A program made the position numbers and the translations under genes. Below the pieces are notes generated by a model. It ran no database searches. It saw nothing but the letters and a program-made list of their open reading frames with translations, and was not told the DNA's origin. A stretch of 64,000 nt of DNA, taken from Pseudomonas fontis. GTDB lineage: Bacteria; Pseudomonadota; Gammaproteobacteria; Pseudomonadales; Pseudomonadaceae. Location of the stretch: assembly GCF_028656955.1 (NCBI RefSeq), contig NZ_JAMDGY010000029.1, forward strand, positions 29,003 to 93,002. Direction: 5' to 3'. Shown here piece after piece: positions 45,601-54,386 of the stretch (position 1 is its first letter; the number at the start of each line of letters is the position of its first letter).

Positions 45601-47421
45601 GTGCTGCAAAGTAATGACCTTGCGAATGGGTGCTGCTTCGCGGTCATCAAAACCAATCAAGGTACTGACGGTATTCAGCACCGTATCCCCTGCGTAGAGA
45701 TGCGCGGTATCTACCGTCGACGTGCCGGGATCAGCGGGGTCAAATTGGCGTGCCAGGTACTCCGTGGTGCTGTACGCGTACTCGGTACGGGTAACCTGGC
45801 CATTGACGCTTAGTTGCTCGTCGCGCTTGCGGCCGTGAAGCAGGCTGTTGTCGTTTGGCGCGACGAAGTAGCTGAAGGTGCTCTTCTGTACGTCTCGTGT
45901 CGCTTCAGCCAGCGTCTCGCTTACCACGGCCAACCAAGCCGGATCTGTCGTATTCAGGCCGCGAAAACTACCGTAGTCATAGCGGGTAGTCAACGCTGCG
46001 GCTTTGCCATACCTTGCACTCGCCGGTGTCACGGTCTTACTTTTCAGCTGGCGTACAAAACCTTGAGGGTCGGCGGGGCAACCAATTTCACCTTCAGCGC
46101 GATACCATTCATTGGTTTCCTTGATGCCATTGGCAGCGACCTCAGTGAGCACATTGCCGAAATCGTCGTAAGTGGTAGTGACCCGCTCCTCATGCTTGAG
46201 CGTGACGGCCTGACTGAAATACCAGCGTTGAATGACCGTGCCGGGCAATTGGCAGTAATTCTTCTGGTCCTTGAAACTGGCCCCTGCTACCAGGGGGTAC
46301 AGGGTCTCAGTTACCTGCAGCGCATCGCCTTTGGCGGTGTCCGAAGCTGGCTGGGCCACCTCTTCGAGTGTCAACAGATGGAACCTGTTGAATAGTCGAC
46401 GTGTTGTTCGAGCTGCTTTATTGGCAACCGCGTCCCAGCGTTTCTCCGTGGTTTCGTAGGTGTAGTCGCTGGTCACTTTGTACAGGTTGTCCAACCCGTC
46501 ATCCCCCCACCTCAAGCCACTGCCATTGCCCAGAAAGTTGTTGCCCTTGGCGTCATACTCGAAGCGGGTCTCGATAATCGCCTGGCCAAAACCAGGGTTA
46601 CGCTTGTGCACAGCCACCCTGGGGAGCTTGCGCTGGTCCAGACCGGGAAAAGCATGGGGCACATCCGCATACGTAACCGTTTCCTGGCCACCCGCAGGCG
46701 TCGCAACGCTCTCCAGGCAACTAAGGCCTTCCAGCGTCCGGTAGCTAAAACGCCAGGATGCCTTGTCCGCAGTGGGCAGTACGATGCTCTCCGTCAATTC
46801 ACTGCGAATATTCAATGTAAACACCGCGGCAAACCTGCTGTCCGGGTGAAGCACAAGTTTCAAGACGCCCCCCGTGCGGGTGAGGTGCAACAGCAATGTG
46901 CCATCGGCGTTGGCAATGTGACTCAACAACGGGAACGTGACATTGAAGGACTCGTAGTGAAGCGTAACGCTATGCCCCTGTGGGGAGCGCATTTCTACCG
47001 GCAATGCCAAGCCGCCCTGAACCACCTTGAGTATTTCCACAAGGCCAGACTTGTGATCGATTTGGTAAGTGTTTGTATCGAGCTTGTGCGCATGAAAAGA
47101 ATCTATTTTCTTTTCAGGTACAACGCCCTCGCCGGTGCTTGGAAAATTGACCTGAAAGGTTTCACCAGTATAGAGAGACAGTATTCTGCTGGCAGGATCA
47201 AACTGTGAAAGCTGCAAATTCCAGCCTTTACCAAAGCCACTGTCAACATTGTTCAGCGGACTGAATCCCAATTGCAGCGGCACCACCGGGCCTGCGAGAT
47301 TGTTGGCGTTGAGCTCAGGCAATGCAATAGAACAGGTGTACTGCCCTGTTCGCGGATCGACCTGATTCTGCAAGAAGCTCATGAAGTTGAACGCATTGGA
47401 ATGCAACGCTGTTGAATTGGC
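42631..47421 (-). CDS. Rhs/YD-repeat protein with unrecognised C-terminal tip
   Basis: A 1596-residue Rhs-family protein. It begins MANSTALHSNAFNFMSFLQN and FGKGWNLQLSQFDP, followed by many YD repeats and the core ending YRAYSPALMRFHSPDNLSPF and then DPIGFSDPTGH. After this lies a variable tip of about 170 residues, Lys/Arg-rich (RIEKKRELFGKESDALQALR) with no recognised toxin motif. ATG 47421 follows aggga; the TTG at 47451 is less likely. Rhs tips are often toxins, but no immunity gene follows: the next gene encodes FnIII repeats. The homologue at 59424 has a different tip. Confidence 0.88.
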   Translation of the reverse strand, partial: ANSTALHSNAFNFMSFLQNQVDPRTGQYTCSIALPELNANNLAGPVVPLQLGFSPLNNVDSGFGKGWNLQLSQFDPASRILSLYTGETFQVNFPSTGEGVVPEKKIDSFHAHKLDTNTYQIDHKSGLVEILKVVQGGLALPVEMRSPQGHSVTLHYESFNVTFPLLSHIANADGTLLLHLTRTGGVLKLVLHPDSRFAAVFTLNIRSELTESIVLPTADKASWRFSYRTLEGLSCLESVATPAGGQETVTYADVPHAFPGLDQRKLPRVAVHKRNPGFGQAIIETRFEYDAKGNNFLGNGSGLRWGDDGLDNLYKVTSDYTYETTEKRWDAVANKAARTTRRLFNRFHLLTLEEVAQPASDTAKGDALQVTETLYPLVAGASFKDQKNYCQLPGTVIQRWYFSQAVTLKHEERVTTTYDDFGNVLTEVAANGIKETNEWYRAEGEIGCPADPQGFVRQLKSKTVTPASARYGKAAALTTRYDYGSFRGLNTTDPAWLAVVSETLAEATRDVQKSTFSYFVAPNDNSLLHGRKRDEQLSVNGQVTRTEYAYSTTEYLARQFDPADPGTSTVDTAHLYAGDTVLNTVSTLIGFDDREAAPIRKVITLQHSLLNGEPLLNRDDNDVEIAYEYDLLGRVIKETVAPGTRYAASRSYSYTLTNAANQQASQQAIDVKGVETISLLDGHNRVIEETRRDADGLGGDDKKQRKVYSASYDIFEQLATEVVIDWEGSKDVPLSSTYHYDHWGQQSSVTQPDGIEAYEVTDPIARTTTQWLQGKLAATGKTVVYNNVFDKPDKVLRFDLAYTKYSEHAYHYDGLGRTAEEINAIGDWTRYEYDMFDRMIKTILPDSNEVVREYAGHSSEDLPVKITAAGKLLGEQVFDGLDRMTQSNTGGRISRYDFKPGLRQPSSVTRPSDEVTTYQYQPALGEDPELRSATGTEAQYVYDPQSARLLGTQEDDDQGYTHQLTREYFSTGELKSEQRRKIDQATGVAADEDTFVMHYVYSRQARLMRYTDVLGNVQTYAYDTYARLTSTELGTTRSAFTYDSLGQTRGIKTIDGAQCLKIDLEYDDYGREVLRTFDVEKGNKQTLEQFYDEVDRLTRRTLKEGGNVLRDETYEYDNRGRLVIYGCTGSQPPVDPYGKPIGSQMFVFDGIDNIEFVLTGFAGGVHGHLHEARKTKEINVFMAALSSELRAGTYTSQAEENVSVYEYANDDPCQLTRVTNDHGDYPPLLEFIYDANGNLLQDEAGRQLSYDSLGRLSSVSAGPDGGGSRYGYDPLDTLSHQRGDAGEEQRFYQEGALVSQVQGDSQRTFVRANGSVVAEHKDGADPKSLLLAADNKHSVLSTVSQERVAQVAYTPYGHQPGAGEAGSDLGYNGERREAQTGWYLLGNGYRAYSPALMRFHSPDNLSPFAEGGVNAYAYCQGDPIGFSDPTGHFSFKWLGKLFGRSSTKAGKQAKNTVVSASPGISAAPSRPLVKSSVNNKIGPRAHKNDVNWQTRAAQLRAQQPVDLPYRPAYAKAKTYEAGAIEASPNKNYPFRYVEGAAPAAPRGSELAHVNKKIRSLERIEKKRELFGKESDALQALRLQQDELMRRQALVRS

Positions 47422-47496
47422 CATGCGATTAATCCCTGACTGAATATTCAATAAACCGCGCGAGCATCAACGCCCACGCGGTGCAAAGCGCATGTG

Positions 47497-50400
47497 CTAT
47501 ACGATTATTCGCAGTGCATCGCGCGTATCAAACGCGACAGACAGTTCATGTTTATTACCAAACCGATCAACCACCACAAGCTGCAACGCCTGATCAAATT
47601 CACGTCGAAGGTAAGTATCGTAAAGCAAGTATTCCCGTCGCTGCAGGCTCAGCAACAGGCTGCCGTCCGGCGCATAGCCAGGTTTGATTGTCGCGCTGGG
47701 CAAGGGTGAATCATCATTCAGATTGCGCAGTAGCGCTCGGGTCACGTGGTGTACCGACTCGCCAGGCAACGCGTAACCAACAATGCTGTGAACATCTTCG
47801 TTTTTCGTATTGCTTTCCCACATGACCATGGCCGCGTTTTTCTTGAACAGCACATCGCGTATGGCCGTTTGCACGCCATTGATCAACAGCTTTAAATAAT
47901 AGTAATCCAGTGTATTCAAATCATTGTCGTTATTGGCACCACCGACGACGCGCTCATAGGGCGGGTAGTTATCACCGAAGGTGAACTGGTTGCCACCGGA
48001 CGCACCACCGACCGGTGGCCTGACCGCTATAAGCTCAATGACTTTAGGTGAACCCGACTGCGCGCTGTTGGTAAAAATCCAACCTGCGCTGTCACTGTAC
48101 AATGCGGCAGCAATTTTCAAGTTTGCAACGTTGTGACATTGCACCAAAAATGCCAAGGGCTGTACTTCTCGCGGGCTGTTCTCAGCCTCAGTTGCACGGC
48201 CTTGTGGGAATCGGTCATAACCGTTCGGGGCAATGCTGTAATGCCAGTCGCCGCCTACTGGAACGCCGCTCATGCCAGCTCTATGTAACGGCACATGTTG
48301 ATCCGCCGAGACCAGGTGAACACGGTCGAGTTCCTCCGGCGACAGCGAGACCTCTTCTCCGTCCAGGTCAATGGCCTTGATTCGCACAACAACCTCAGCC
48401 TGCTGCAGACCATTGGCGTACACCATCGGGGACTGCGAAGGAAGCACCTCAAAATCAAAGACTTCCAGGGCGACCCACTTGGAAACCCTGGCATGCTCTG
48501 CAAGGCGAATCACGCTGTAACCCGCCACGGCTCGCCCCTCCTTGGCCATGACCACACTGAAAGGTGCATCAATCTTCGCCGGCGCAGTAAACACCCCTGA
48601 CGCGCTGACACTGCCCGGCCCTGCAACGACGCTCCAGTCGTAGTATTCCGGTGCCTCTACCCTGTTTTGCCCCACGCCGGCCTTCAACAGCACACGCCCG
48701 GTAGGCCCTATACCCGGGTGCACAGCAGGTTCGATATTCAAATTGAAGTTGCCGTTGCGCACCAATACGGTAGCGACGGTTTTTTCACCTGCCCCATCAA
48801 TCACCTCAATCAGCACCGTCCTCACTTCGCCGGCCGGAATCATTTCAGGTGGCGTATAAATGGCCTGATCACCATTGACCTGCAATGTGCCGTTGCCTTG
48901 CCCCAGCAACGTCCAGCGATAAGCCCCCCCTTTGAGTGAGTGCGCCTTGAGTGGGATCGGCCCAGGTTTGGCGATGTTGGCGAGTGAGAGTGAAGGGGTC
49001 ACCTCCACACCCTGAAGCAAAACCGTGACCATTGCCGATGCGCTCACTGCCTTGCCGGTCTGCTCATCGGTATAGCTGGCGGTAACAACTTCACGCAGCG
49101 CCTCACCGTCGAGGAAGGCAATGTTTGGCGCGGCGTACTCGCCATTCTGGCTGATGCTGCCCAGGGCGGGCTTGCCGTCAATGCCACGAACCTGCCAGGT
49201 GACCGCCGCTGCATTGAGGCCCAACTGGCGAAGGGTGAAGGTTTGTTGATCACCGGACCTCACCAACGGGAGCAGTGGCTCGAGGGTGAATGTGGTCTCG
49301 CGCGGGTCGATCTGCCCGACCAGCAACAGATCACCCGGGAAGCGGGCTTCGCTCAACTGCAATACGTGTTGGCCCGGGAACAGGATGTCGCTGATGCTGA
49401 GAACGTTGATGCTGGGTAGCACAATCCCTGTGAACCGATCAAAGCCCCCAACCATCTGTGACGTGTACTTTTCCCTTATCAGCTCTCCACAATTCTTCAA
49501 CGGGTTTTTGGGAAGGTCGGCCAGCGCCAGCTGTATGTCAGTTTTGTCACCTGTACCAACCACGAATGTGACTGAGTTATCAGCCCCCACCTGAGGACGC
49601 ATGACTCGCCGCATAGAATACTCAACACCGACATTATGATAACTTTCTTTTTTCTGTATAATGTAATCCCGAACATACCTGAATTTATTATCTCTCGCCC
49701 CGGCCCACTCCACCCTAAGTTCTCCCTCTTTGGAAAAGACGCCCAAAGACGGATCACCACTGGTAAATCGGAGCTCAAGCGGCTCCTGATTATTCAGCGT
49801 GTAATAGACAGGCTTGACGTCCACATTCGCCCATGCTTTAAATATATCCTCAATTCTCAAGTACCCATTATCAGCCTTCAGCTCTCGGGCGAGATAATTT
49901 GACTCATCCTTTATTGCAAACTTCAAACCGCTCCCAACTTTATTTTCAACAGCGAACTTTATGTACCAGTCAAACATCACCCTACTCGCCACCACCAACG
50001 CGCCCGAGTAAATGGCCCGGCCTGCGTCGTCCCGATCATTCGGAATCAGGTAGTCCAGTGAGCCCTCTATTGGATCATCACCGCCCGGCTGCGAATTGCC
50101 CTTGCAGTTGACGAACAGCACCACCGCACCTTCGCCGTAATCATCTGACAGTACTTGGGCCCCGGGTACCGTGGCCATGGTGCGGATCATGAAGGTGTTC
50201 GGCGCCAGGTCGTAGGCATCCTGCAGGTCTAGCATGCCCAGTACATAGACACGCTCTTCCGCTGGCTGCGCCATGAACAAGTCCTTGAAGAACGCACCCA
50301 ACGCCTCCTGGCCATAGACATCCTCTACCAGGTCGCAACGCCCGTTGAAACCGTCGGCAATATCGACAATGACCTTGCCTTCATCAGACACAGCCCCCTG

Positions 50401-50820
50401 GCTCTTGGCCAGGTCGACGTCCATCGTCACGTACTTTCTTTCCCCCCCGCCGATCCGATAACTGGAGAGCACCGTGGCCGGCGCCTGGTGATCGCCGAGA
50501 CGCAGATAGCTGACCGTACCCGCGACGATTTCCATCGTTGCGGTTACCCGCGAATTGCGCAATGACGCCTTCTCGAAACTCAAACGTGGTTGGCTGAGCA
50601 TCAGGCCGCTCAACTCAACGACATTCAGGCCGTCCCGTGAAACCTTGACCGTGGCGGAAACGGGGGGGGAGAACCCCTCGCTGCTGAAACGTTCAACATA
50701 CTGCTGCTCCAAAAGCGTGTTGACCTTGGTCCGGTTCATGAAAACCAGCGCATCCCAGCCAAGGGTGACTGACTTGCCCTGCAAGTGTTGAGTGAGCTGA
50801 TCGAGTGAATAATTGGCCAT
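47497..50820 (-). CDS. Rhs-linked large protein, tandem paralogue A
   Basis: A 1107-residue protein with no named family that I recognise. The N-terminus (YSLDQLTQHLQGKSVTLGWD, ALVFMNRTKVNTLLEQQYVE) recurs in the genes at 50940 and 54387. Central Ig-like, beta-rich segments (AVTWQVRGIDGKPALGSISQ, YDWSVVAGPGSVSASGVFTA) resemble bacterial Ig-like/cadherin-type folds. Compared with the gene at 50940, residues about 1-290 and 468-770 are nearly identical, the middle differs, and so does the C-terminus (YLLYDTYLRREFDQALQLVV). ATG 50820 has aaagg eight bases upstream. It is probably exported or toxin-associated through the Rhs system. Confidence 0.75.
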   Translation of the reverse strand: MANYSLDQLTQHLQGKSVTLGWDALVFMNRTKVNTLLEQQYVERFSSEGFSPPVSATVKVSRDGLNVVELSGLMLSQPRLSFEKASLRNSRVTATMEIVAGTVSYLRLGDHQAPATVLSSYRIGGGERKYVTMDVDLAKSQGAVSDEGKVIVDIADGFNGRCDLVEDVYGQEALGAFFKDLFMAQPAEERVYVLGMLDLQDAYDLAPNTFMIRTMATVPGAQVLSDDYGEGAVVLFVNCKGNSQPGGDDPIEGSLDYLIPNDRDDAGRAIYSGALVVASRVMFDWYIKFAVENKVGSGLKFAIKDESNYLARELKADNGYLRIEDIFKAWANVDVKPVYYTLNNQEPLELRFTSGDPSLGVFSKEGELRVEWAGARDNKFRYVRDYIIQKKESYHNVGVEYSMRRVMRPQVGADNSVTFVVGTGDKTDIQLALADLPKNPLKNCGELIREKYTSQMVGGFDRFTGIVLPSINVLSISDILFPGQHVLQLSEARFPGDLLLVGQIDPRETTFTLEPLLPLVRSGDQQTFTLRQLGLNAAAVTWQVRGIDGKPALGSISQNGEYAAPNIAFLDGEALREVVTASYTDEQTGKAVSASAMVTVLLQGVEVTPSLSLANIAKPGPIPLKAHSLKGGAYRWTLLGQGNGTLQVNGDQAIYTPPEMIPAGEVRTVLIEVIDGAGEKTVATVLVRNGNFNLNIEPAVHPGIGPTGRVLLKAGVGQNRVEAPEYYDWSVVAGPGSVSASGVFTAPAKIDAPFSVVMAKEGRAVAGYSVIRLAEHARVSKWVALEVFDFEVLPSQSPMVYANGLQQAEVVVRIKAIDLDGEEVSLSPEELDRVHLVSADQHVPLHRAGMSGVPVGGDWHYSIAPNGYDRFPQGRATEAENSPREVQPLAFLVQCHNVANLKIAAALYSDSAGWIFTNSAQSGSPKVIELIAVRPPVGGASGGNQFTFGDNYPPYERVVGGANNDNDLNTLDYYYLKLLINGVQTAIRDVLFKKNAAMVMWESNTKNEDVHSIVGYALPGESVHHVTRALLRNLNDDSPLPSATIKPGYAPDGSLLLSLQRREYLLYDTYLRREFDQALQLVVVDRFGNKHELSVAFDTRDALRIIV

Positions 50821-50939
50821 GACAAACACCTTTAAAATAAGTAAAAGACTCACCAAGGGACCGCCGCCAAACAATGTCACAGGCATGCAGAGGCCGCGAC
50901 CAGCACCTGCCAAACATCATCAAGCGGGGTAAGTTAACG

Positions 50940-53900
50940 CTAAGAACCAATAACCCTTAGTTGGTTACGCCCATCAGTAAAACCAATACTGAGCGCATGC
51001 CGGTTGCCGAAGCGATCAAGTACAATCAGGCTGAGCGCGCGATCAAACTCACGTTTTATATAAAAATCATGAAGCAAATATTCCCGGCGCTGCAGGCTGA
51101 GCAATAGCATGCCCTTGGGCACATAAGCGGGCTCAATAGTTTGCGTAGGCAACGGAGAGTCATCATTCAGGTTACGCAGCAGCGCCCGGGTAATATGGTG
51201 CACCGACGAGCCGGGAAGTGCATAACCAACAATACTGTGAACGTCTTCATTTTTCGTATCACTCTCCCACTTCACCATGTTGCCATTGGCCATGAATACA
51301 ACATCCTTGATGTCGTACCTCACGCCTTCAACCATCAGCTCCAGATAGTAGTAATCCAATGTATTCAGATCATTATCATTTTCGCGGTCAATGCCATTGA
51401 CATAGTCAGACCTGCCGACCACACGTTTGTAGGGTGATGTCCTGCCCTGCTCGCCAGAGAATCTAAACACATTGCCGCCAATGGACCCTGCGCGCGGAGG
51501 TGCCACAGCAATCAACTCAATCACATTAGGTGAAACAGGATCAACGTCTGAAGAGTTCGAGTAAAAGCGCTCAAGATTGTCACCTATCAACTCGGCTGCC
51601 ACTTTCAAATTCTTCACATCATGGCACTGCACAAAAAATGACAACGTGAACACTTCCTGCGGCCTGTGTTCCTGAAGTGCGTGACGGTATGGGAACGTGT
51701 CATACCCGTTCGGGGCAATACTGTAGTACCAGGCGCCACCTGCCGGAACACCGTCCTTGCCAGCCTTGGGAAGTGGAACATGTTGGTCTGCCGTGACCAG
51801 GCGAACACTGGCAACCTCCTCCGGCGACAGCGAGACCTCGTCTCCGTCCAGATCAATGGCCATGATTCGCACGACGACCATTGCCTGCTGCAGTCCGTTG
51901 GCGTAAACCCTTGGCGACTGTTCAAGCACCTCAAAATCAAAGATTTCCAAGGCGTTCCATTTCGAAGCCCTGGCATGCTCTGCAAGGCGAATCACGCTGT
52001 AACCCGCCACGGCTCGCCCCTCCTTGGCCATGACCACACTGAAAGGTGCATCAATCTTCGCCGGCGCAGTAAACACCCCTGACGCGCTGACACTGCCCGG
52101 CCCTGCAACGACGCTCCAGTCGTAGTATTCCGGTGCCTCTACCCTGTTTTGCCCCACGCCGGCCTTCAACAGCACACGCCCGGTAGGCCCTATACCCGGG
52201 TGCACTGCAGGTTCGATATTCAAATTGAAGTTGCCGTTGCGCACCAATACGGTAGCGACGGTTTTTTCACCTGCCCCATCAATCACCTCAATCAGCACCG
52301 TCCTCACTTCGCCGGCCGGAATCATTTCAGGTGGCGTATAAATGGCCTGATCACCATTGACCTGCAATGTGCCGTTGCCTTGCCCCAGCAACGTCCAGCG
52401 ATAAGGCCCCCCGTTGAGTGAGTGCGCCTTGAGTGGGGTCGGCCCAGGTTTGGCGATGTTGGCGAGTGAAAGTGAAGGGGTCACCTCCACACCCTGAAGC
52501 AAAACCGTGACCATTGCCGATGCGCTCACTGCCTTGCCGGTCTGCTCATCGGTATAGCTGGCGGTGACAACTTCACGCAGCGCCTCACCGTCGAGGAAGG
52601 CAATGTTTGGCGCGGTGTACTCGCCATTCTGGCTGATGCTGCCCAGGGCGGGCTTGCCGTCAATGCCACGAACCTGCCAGGTGACTGCCGCTGCATTGAG
52701 GCCCAACTGGCGAAGGGTGAAGGTTTGTTGATCACCGGACCTCACCAACGGGAGCAGTGGCTCGAGGGTGAATGTGGTCTCGCGCGGGTCGATCTGCCCG
52801 ACCAGCAACAGATCACCCGGGAAGCGGGCTTCGCTCAACTGCAATACGTGTTGGCCCGGGAACAGGATGTCGCTGATGCTGAGAACGTTGATGCTGGGTA
52901 GGCGAACATTACCAAGGACGCTGAACGCATTGGACACACTGGTTTTGTAGTTTTTTGTCAAATCACCTCTGAAGTGATCGGGTGCCCTGACTGGCAGTGC
53001 CTCGAACTCGTCGTAATCAAACTCGCAATCAGAACGTGAGTCGGGAGACGATATAAACTCGAATTCATTTTCCCCACTGGTTTTGCGCAGTACGTACTCC
53101 ACATTCACCTTGGGTAACGCATACACATCAAATTTTGTATGCTCTCGTTTGGTGACAATCCCCAACGTTGTCACGACGTCTTCGAAATCATAGCGGTGTG
53201 CCACCCTGCCCTGCCAGTCCACGACACAGCAACCGTCTCGCGACAGTACGCGTAGTGCAGGTGAAGCCCCTTGTGCGGCAAAATCGATGACGCGAGCATC
53301 TACGTTTTTTATGAAATGCTGGAATACCGTAGTGCCTGCCAAGCTTTCCCATTTCAGGTCAGCATCAGGAAATCTGAACCCACCATGATCGCCCAGCAAC
53401 TCACGAGCCAGATCACTCGACTCTTGCTTGAGCTTGAACTTCAAGCCGTTCCTGACCTGGTTTTCAACAGCGAACTTGATATACCAGTCAAACATCACCC
53501 TACTTGCCACCACCAACGCGCCCGAGTAAATGGCTCGACCTGCGTCGTCCCGATCATTCGGAATCAGGTAATCCAGTGCCCCTTCATTCGGCTCATCACC
53601 ACCCGGTTGCGAATTACCCTTGCAGTTGACGAACAGCACCACCGCACCTTCGCCGTAATCATCTGACAGTACTTGGGCCCCGGGCACCGTGGCCATGGTG
53701 CGGATCATGAAGGTGTTCGGCGCCAGGTCGTAGGCATCCTGCAGGTCTAGCATGCCCAGTACATAGACTCGCTCTTCCGCTGGCTGCGCCATGAACAAGC
53801 CCTTGAAGAACGCACCCAACGCCTCCTGGCCATAGACATCCTCTACCAGGTCGCAACGCCCGTTGAAACCATCGGCAATATCGACAATGACCTTGCCTTC

Positions 53901-54338
53901 ATCAGACACAGCGCCCTGGCTCTTGGCCAGGTCGACGTCCATCGTCACGTACTTTCTTTCCCCCCCGCCGATCCGATAACTGGAGAGCACCGTGGCCGGC
54001 GCCTGGTGATCGCCGCGACGCAGATAGCTGACCGTACCCGCGACGATTTCCATCGTTGCGGTTACCCGCGAATTGCGCAATGACGCCTTCTCGAAACTCA
54101 AACGTGGCTGGCTGAGCATCAGGCCGCTCAACTCAACGACATTCAGGCCGTCCCGTGAAACCTCGACCGTGGCGGAAACGGGGGGGGAGAACCCCTCGCT
54201 GCTGAAACGCTCAACATACTGCTGCTCCAGAAGCGTGTTGACCTTGGCCCGGTTCATGAAAACCAGCGCATCCCAGCCAAGGGTGACTGACTTGCCCTGC
54301 AAGTGCTGAGTGAGTTGAGACAGTGAATAAGTAGACAT
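50940..54338 (-). CDS. Rhs-linked large protein, tandem paralogue B
   Basis: A 1132-residue paralogue of the gene at 47497. DNA in the 5' part (53463-54338 against 49945-50820) and in the block 51980-52900 (against 48500-49419) is almost identical. The segment 52900-53463 is unrelated to its counterpart and encodes YDFEDVVTTLGIVTKREHTK and the acidic SDCEFDYDEFEALP. ATG 54338 is preferred (a TTG at 54353 lies upstream). Modular swapping between tandem copies is evident. Function is unknown. Confidence 0.75.
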   Translation of the reverse strand: MSTYSLSQLTQHLQGKSVTLGWDALVFMNRAKVNTLLEQQYVERFSSEGFSPPVSATVEVSRDGLNVVELSGLMLSQPRLSFEKASLRNSRVTATMEIVAGTVSYLRRGDHQAPATVLSSYRIGGGERKYVTMDVDLAKSQGAVSDEGKVIVDIADGFNGRCDLVEDVYGQEALGAFFKGLFMAQPAEERVYVLGMLDLQDAYDLAPNTFMIRTMATVPGAQVLSDDYGEGAVVLFVNCKGNSQPGGDEPNEGALDYLIPNDRDDAGRAIYSGALVVASRVMFDWYIKFAVENQVRNGLKFKLKQESSDLARELLGDHGGFRFPDADLKWESLAGTTVFQHFIKNVDARVIDFAAQGASPALRVLSRDGCCVVDWQGRVAHRYDFEDVVTTLGIVTKREHTKFDVYALPKVNVEYVLRKTSGENEFEFISSPDSRSDCEFDYDEFEALPVRAPDHFRGDLTKNYKTSVSNAFSVLGNVRLPSINVLSISDILFPGQHVLQLSEARFPGDLLLVGQIDPRETTFTLEPLLPLVRSGDQQTFTLRQLGLNAAAVTWQVRGIDGKPALGSISQNGEYTAPNIAFLDGEALREVVTASYTDEQTGKAVSASAMVTVLLQGVEVTPSLSLANIAKPGPTPLKAHSLNGGPYRWTLLGQGNGTLQVNGDQAIYTPPEMIPAGEVRTVLIEVIDGAGEKTVATVLVRNGNFNLNIEPAVHPGIGPTGRVLLKAGVGQNRVEAPEYYDWSVVAGPGSVSASGVFTAPAKIDAPFSVVMAKEGRAVAGYSVIRLAEHARASKWNALEIFDFEVLEQSPRVYANGLQQAMVVVRIMAIDLDGDEVSLSPEEVASVRLVTADQHVPLPKAGKDGVPAGGAWYYSIAPNGYDTFPYRHALQEHRPQEVFTLSFFVQCHDVKNLKVAAELIGDNLERFYSNSSDVDPVSPNVIELIAVAPPRAGSIGGNVFRFSGEQGRTSPYKRVVGRSDYVNGIDRENDNDLNTLDYYYLELMVEGVRYDIKDVVFMANGNMVKWESDTKNEDVHSIVGYALPGSSVHHITRALLRNLNDDSPLPTQTIEPAYVPKGMLLLSLQRREYLLHDFYIKREFDRALSLIVLDRFGNRHALSIGFTDGRNQLRVIGS

Positions 54339-54386
54339 GGCAGTTACACTCAAATATTCAAATTAAGGCCCGAAGGCCTTCCAGCG

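Noticed and set aside
44764..46395. Two long plus-strand frames opposite the Rhs gene
   Set aside because: Same antisense shadow pattern; no start context or domain.
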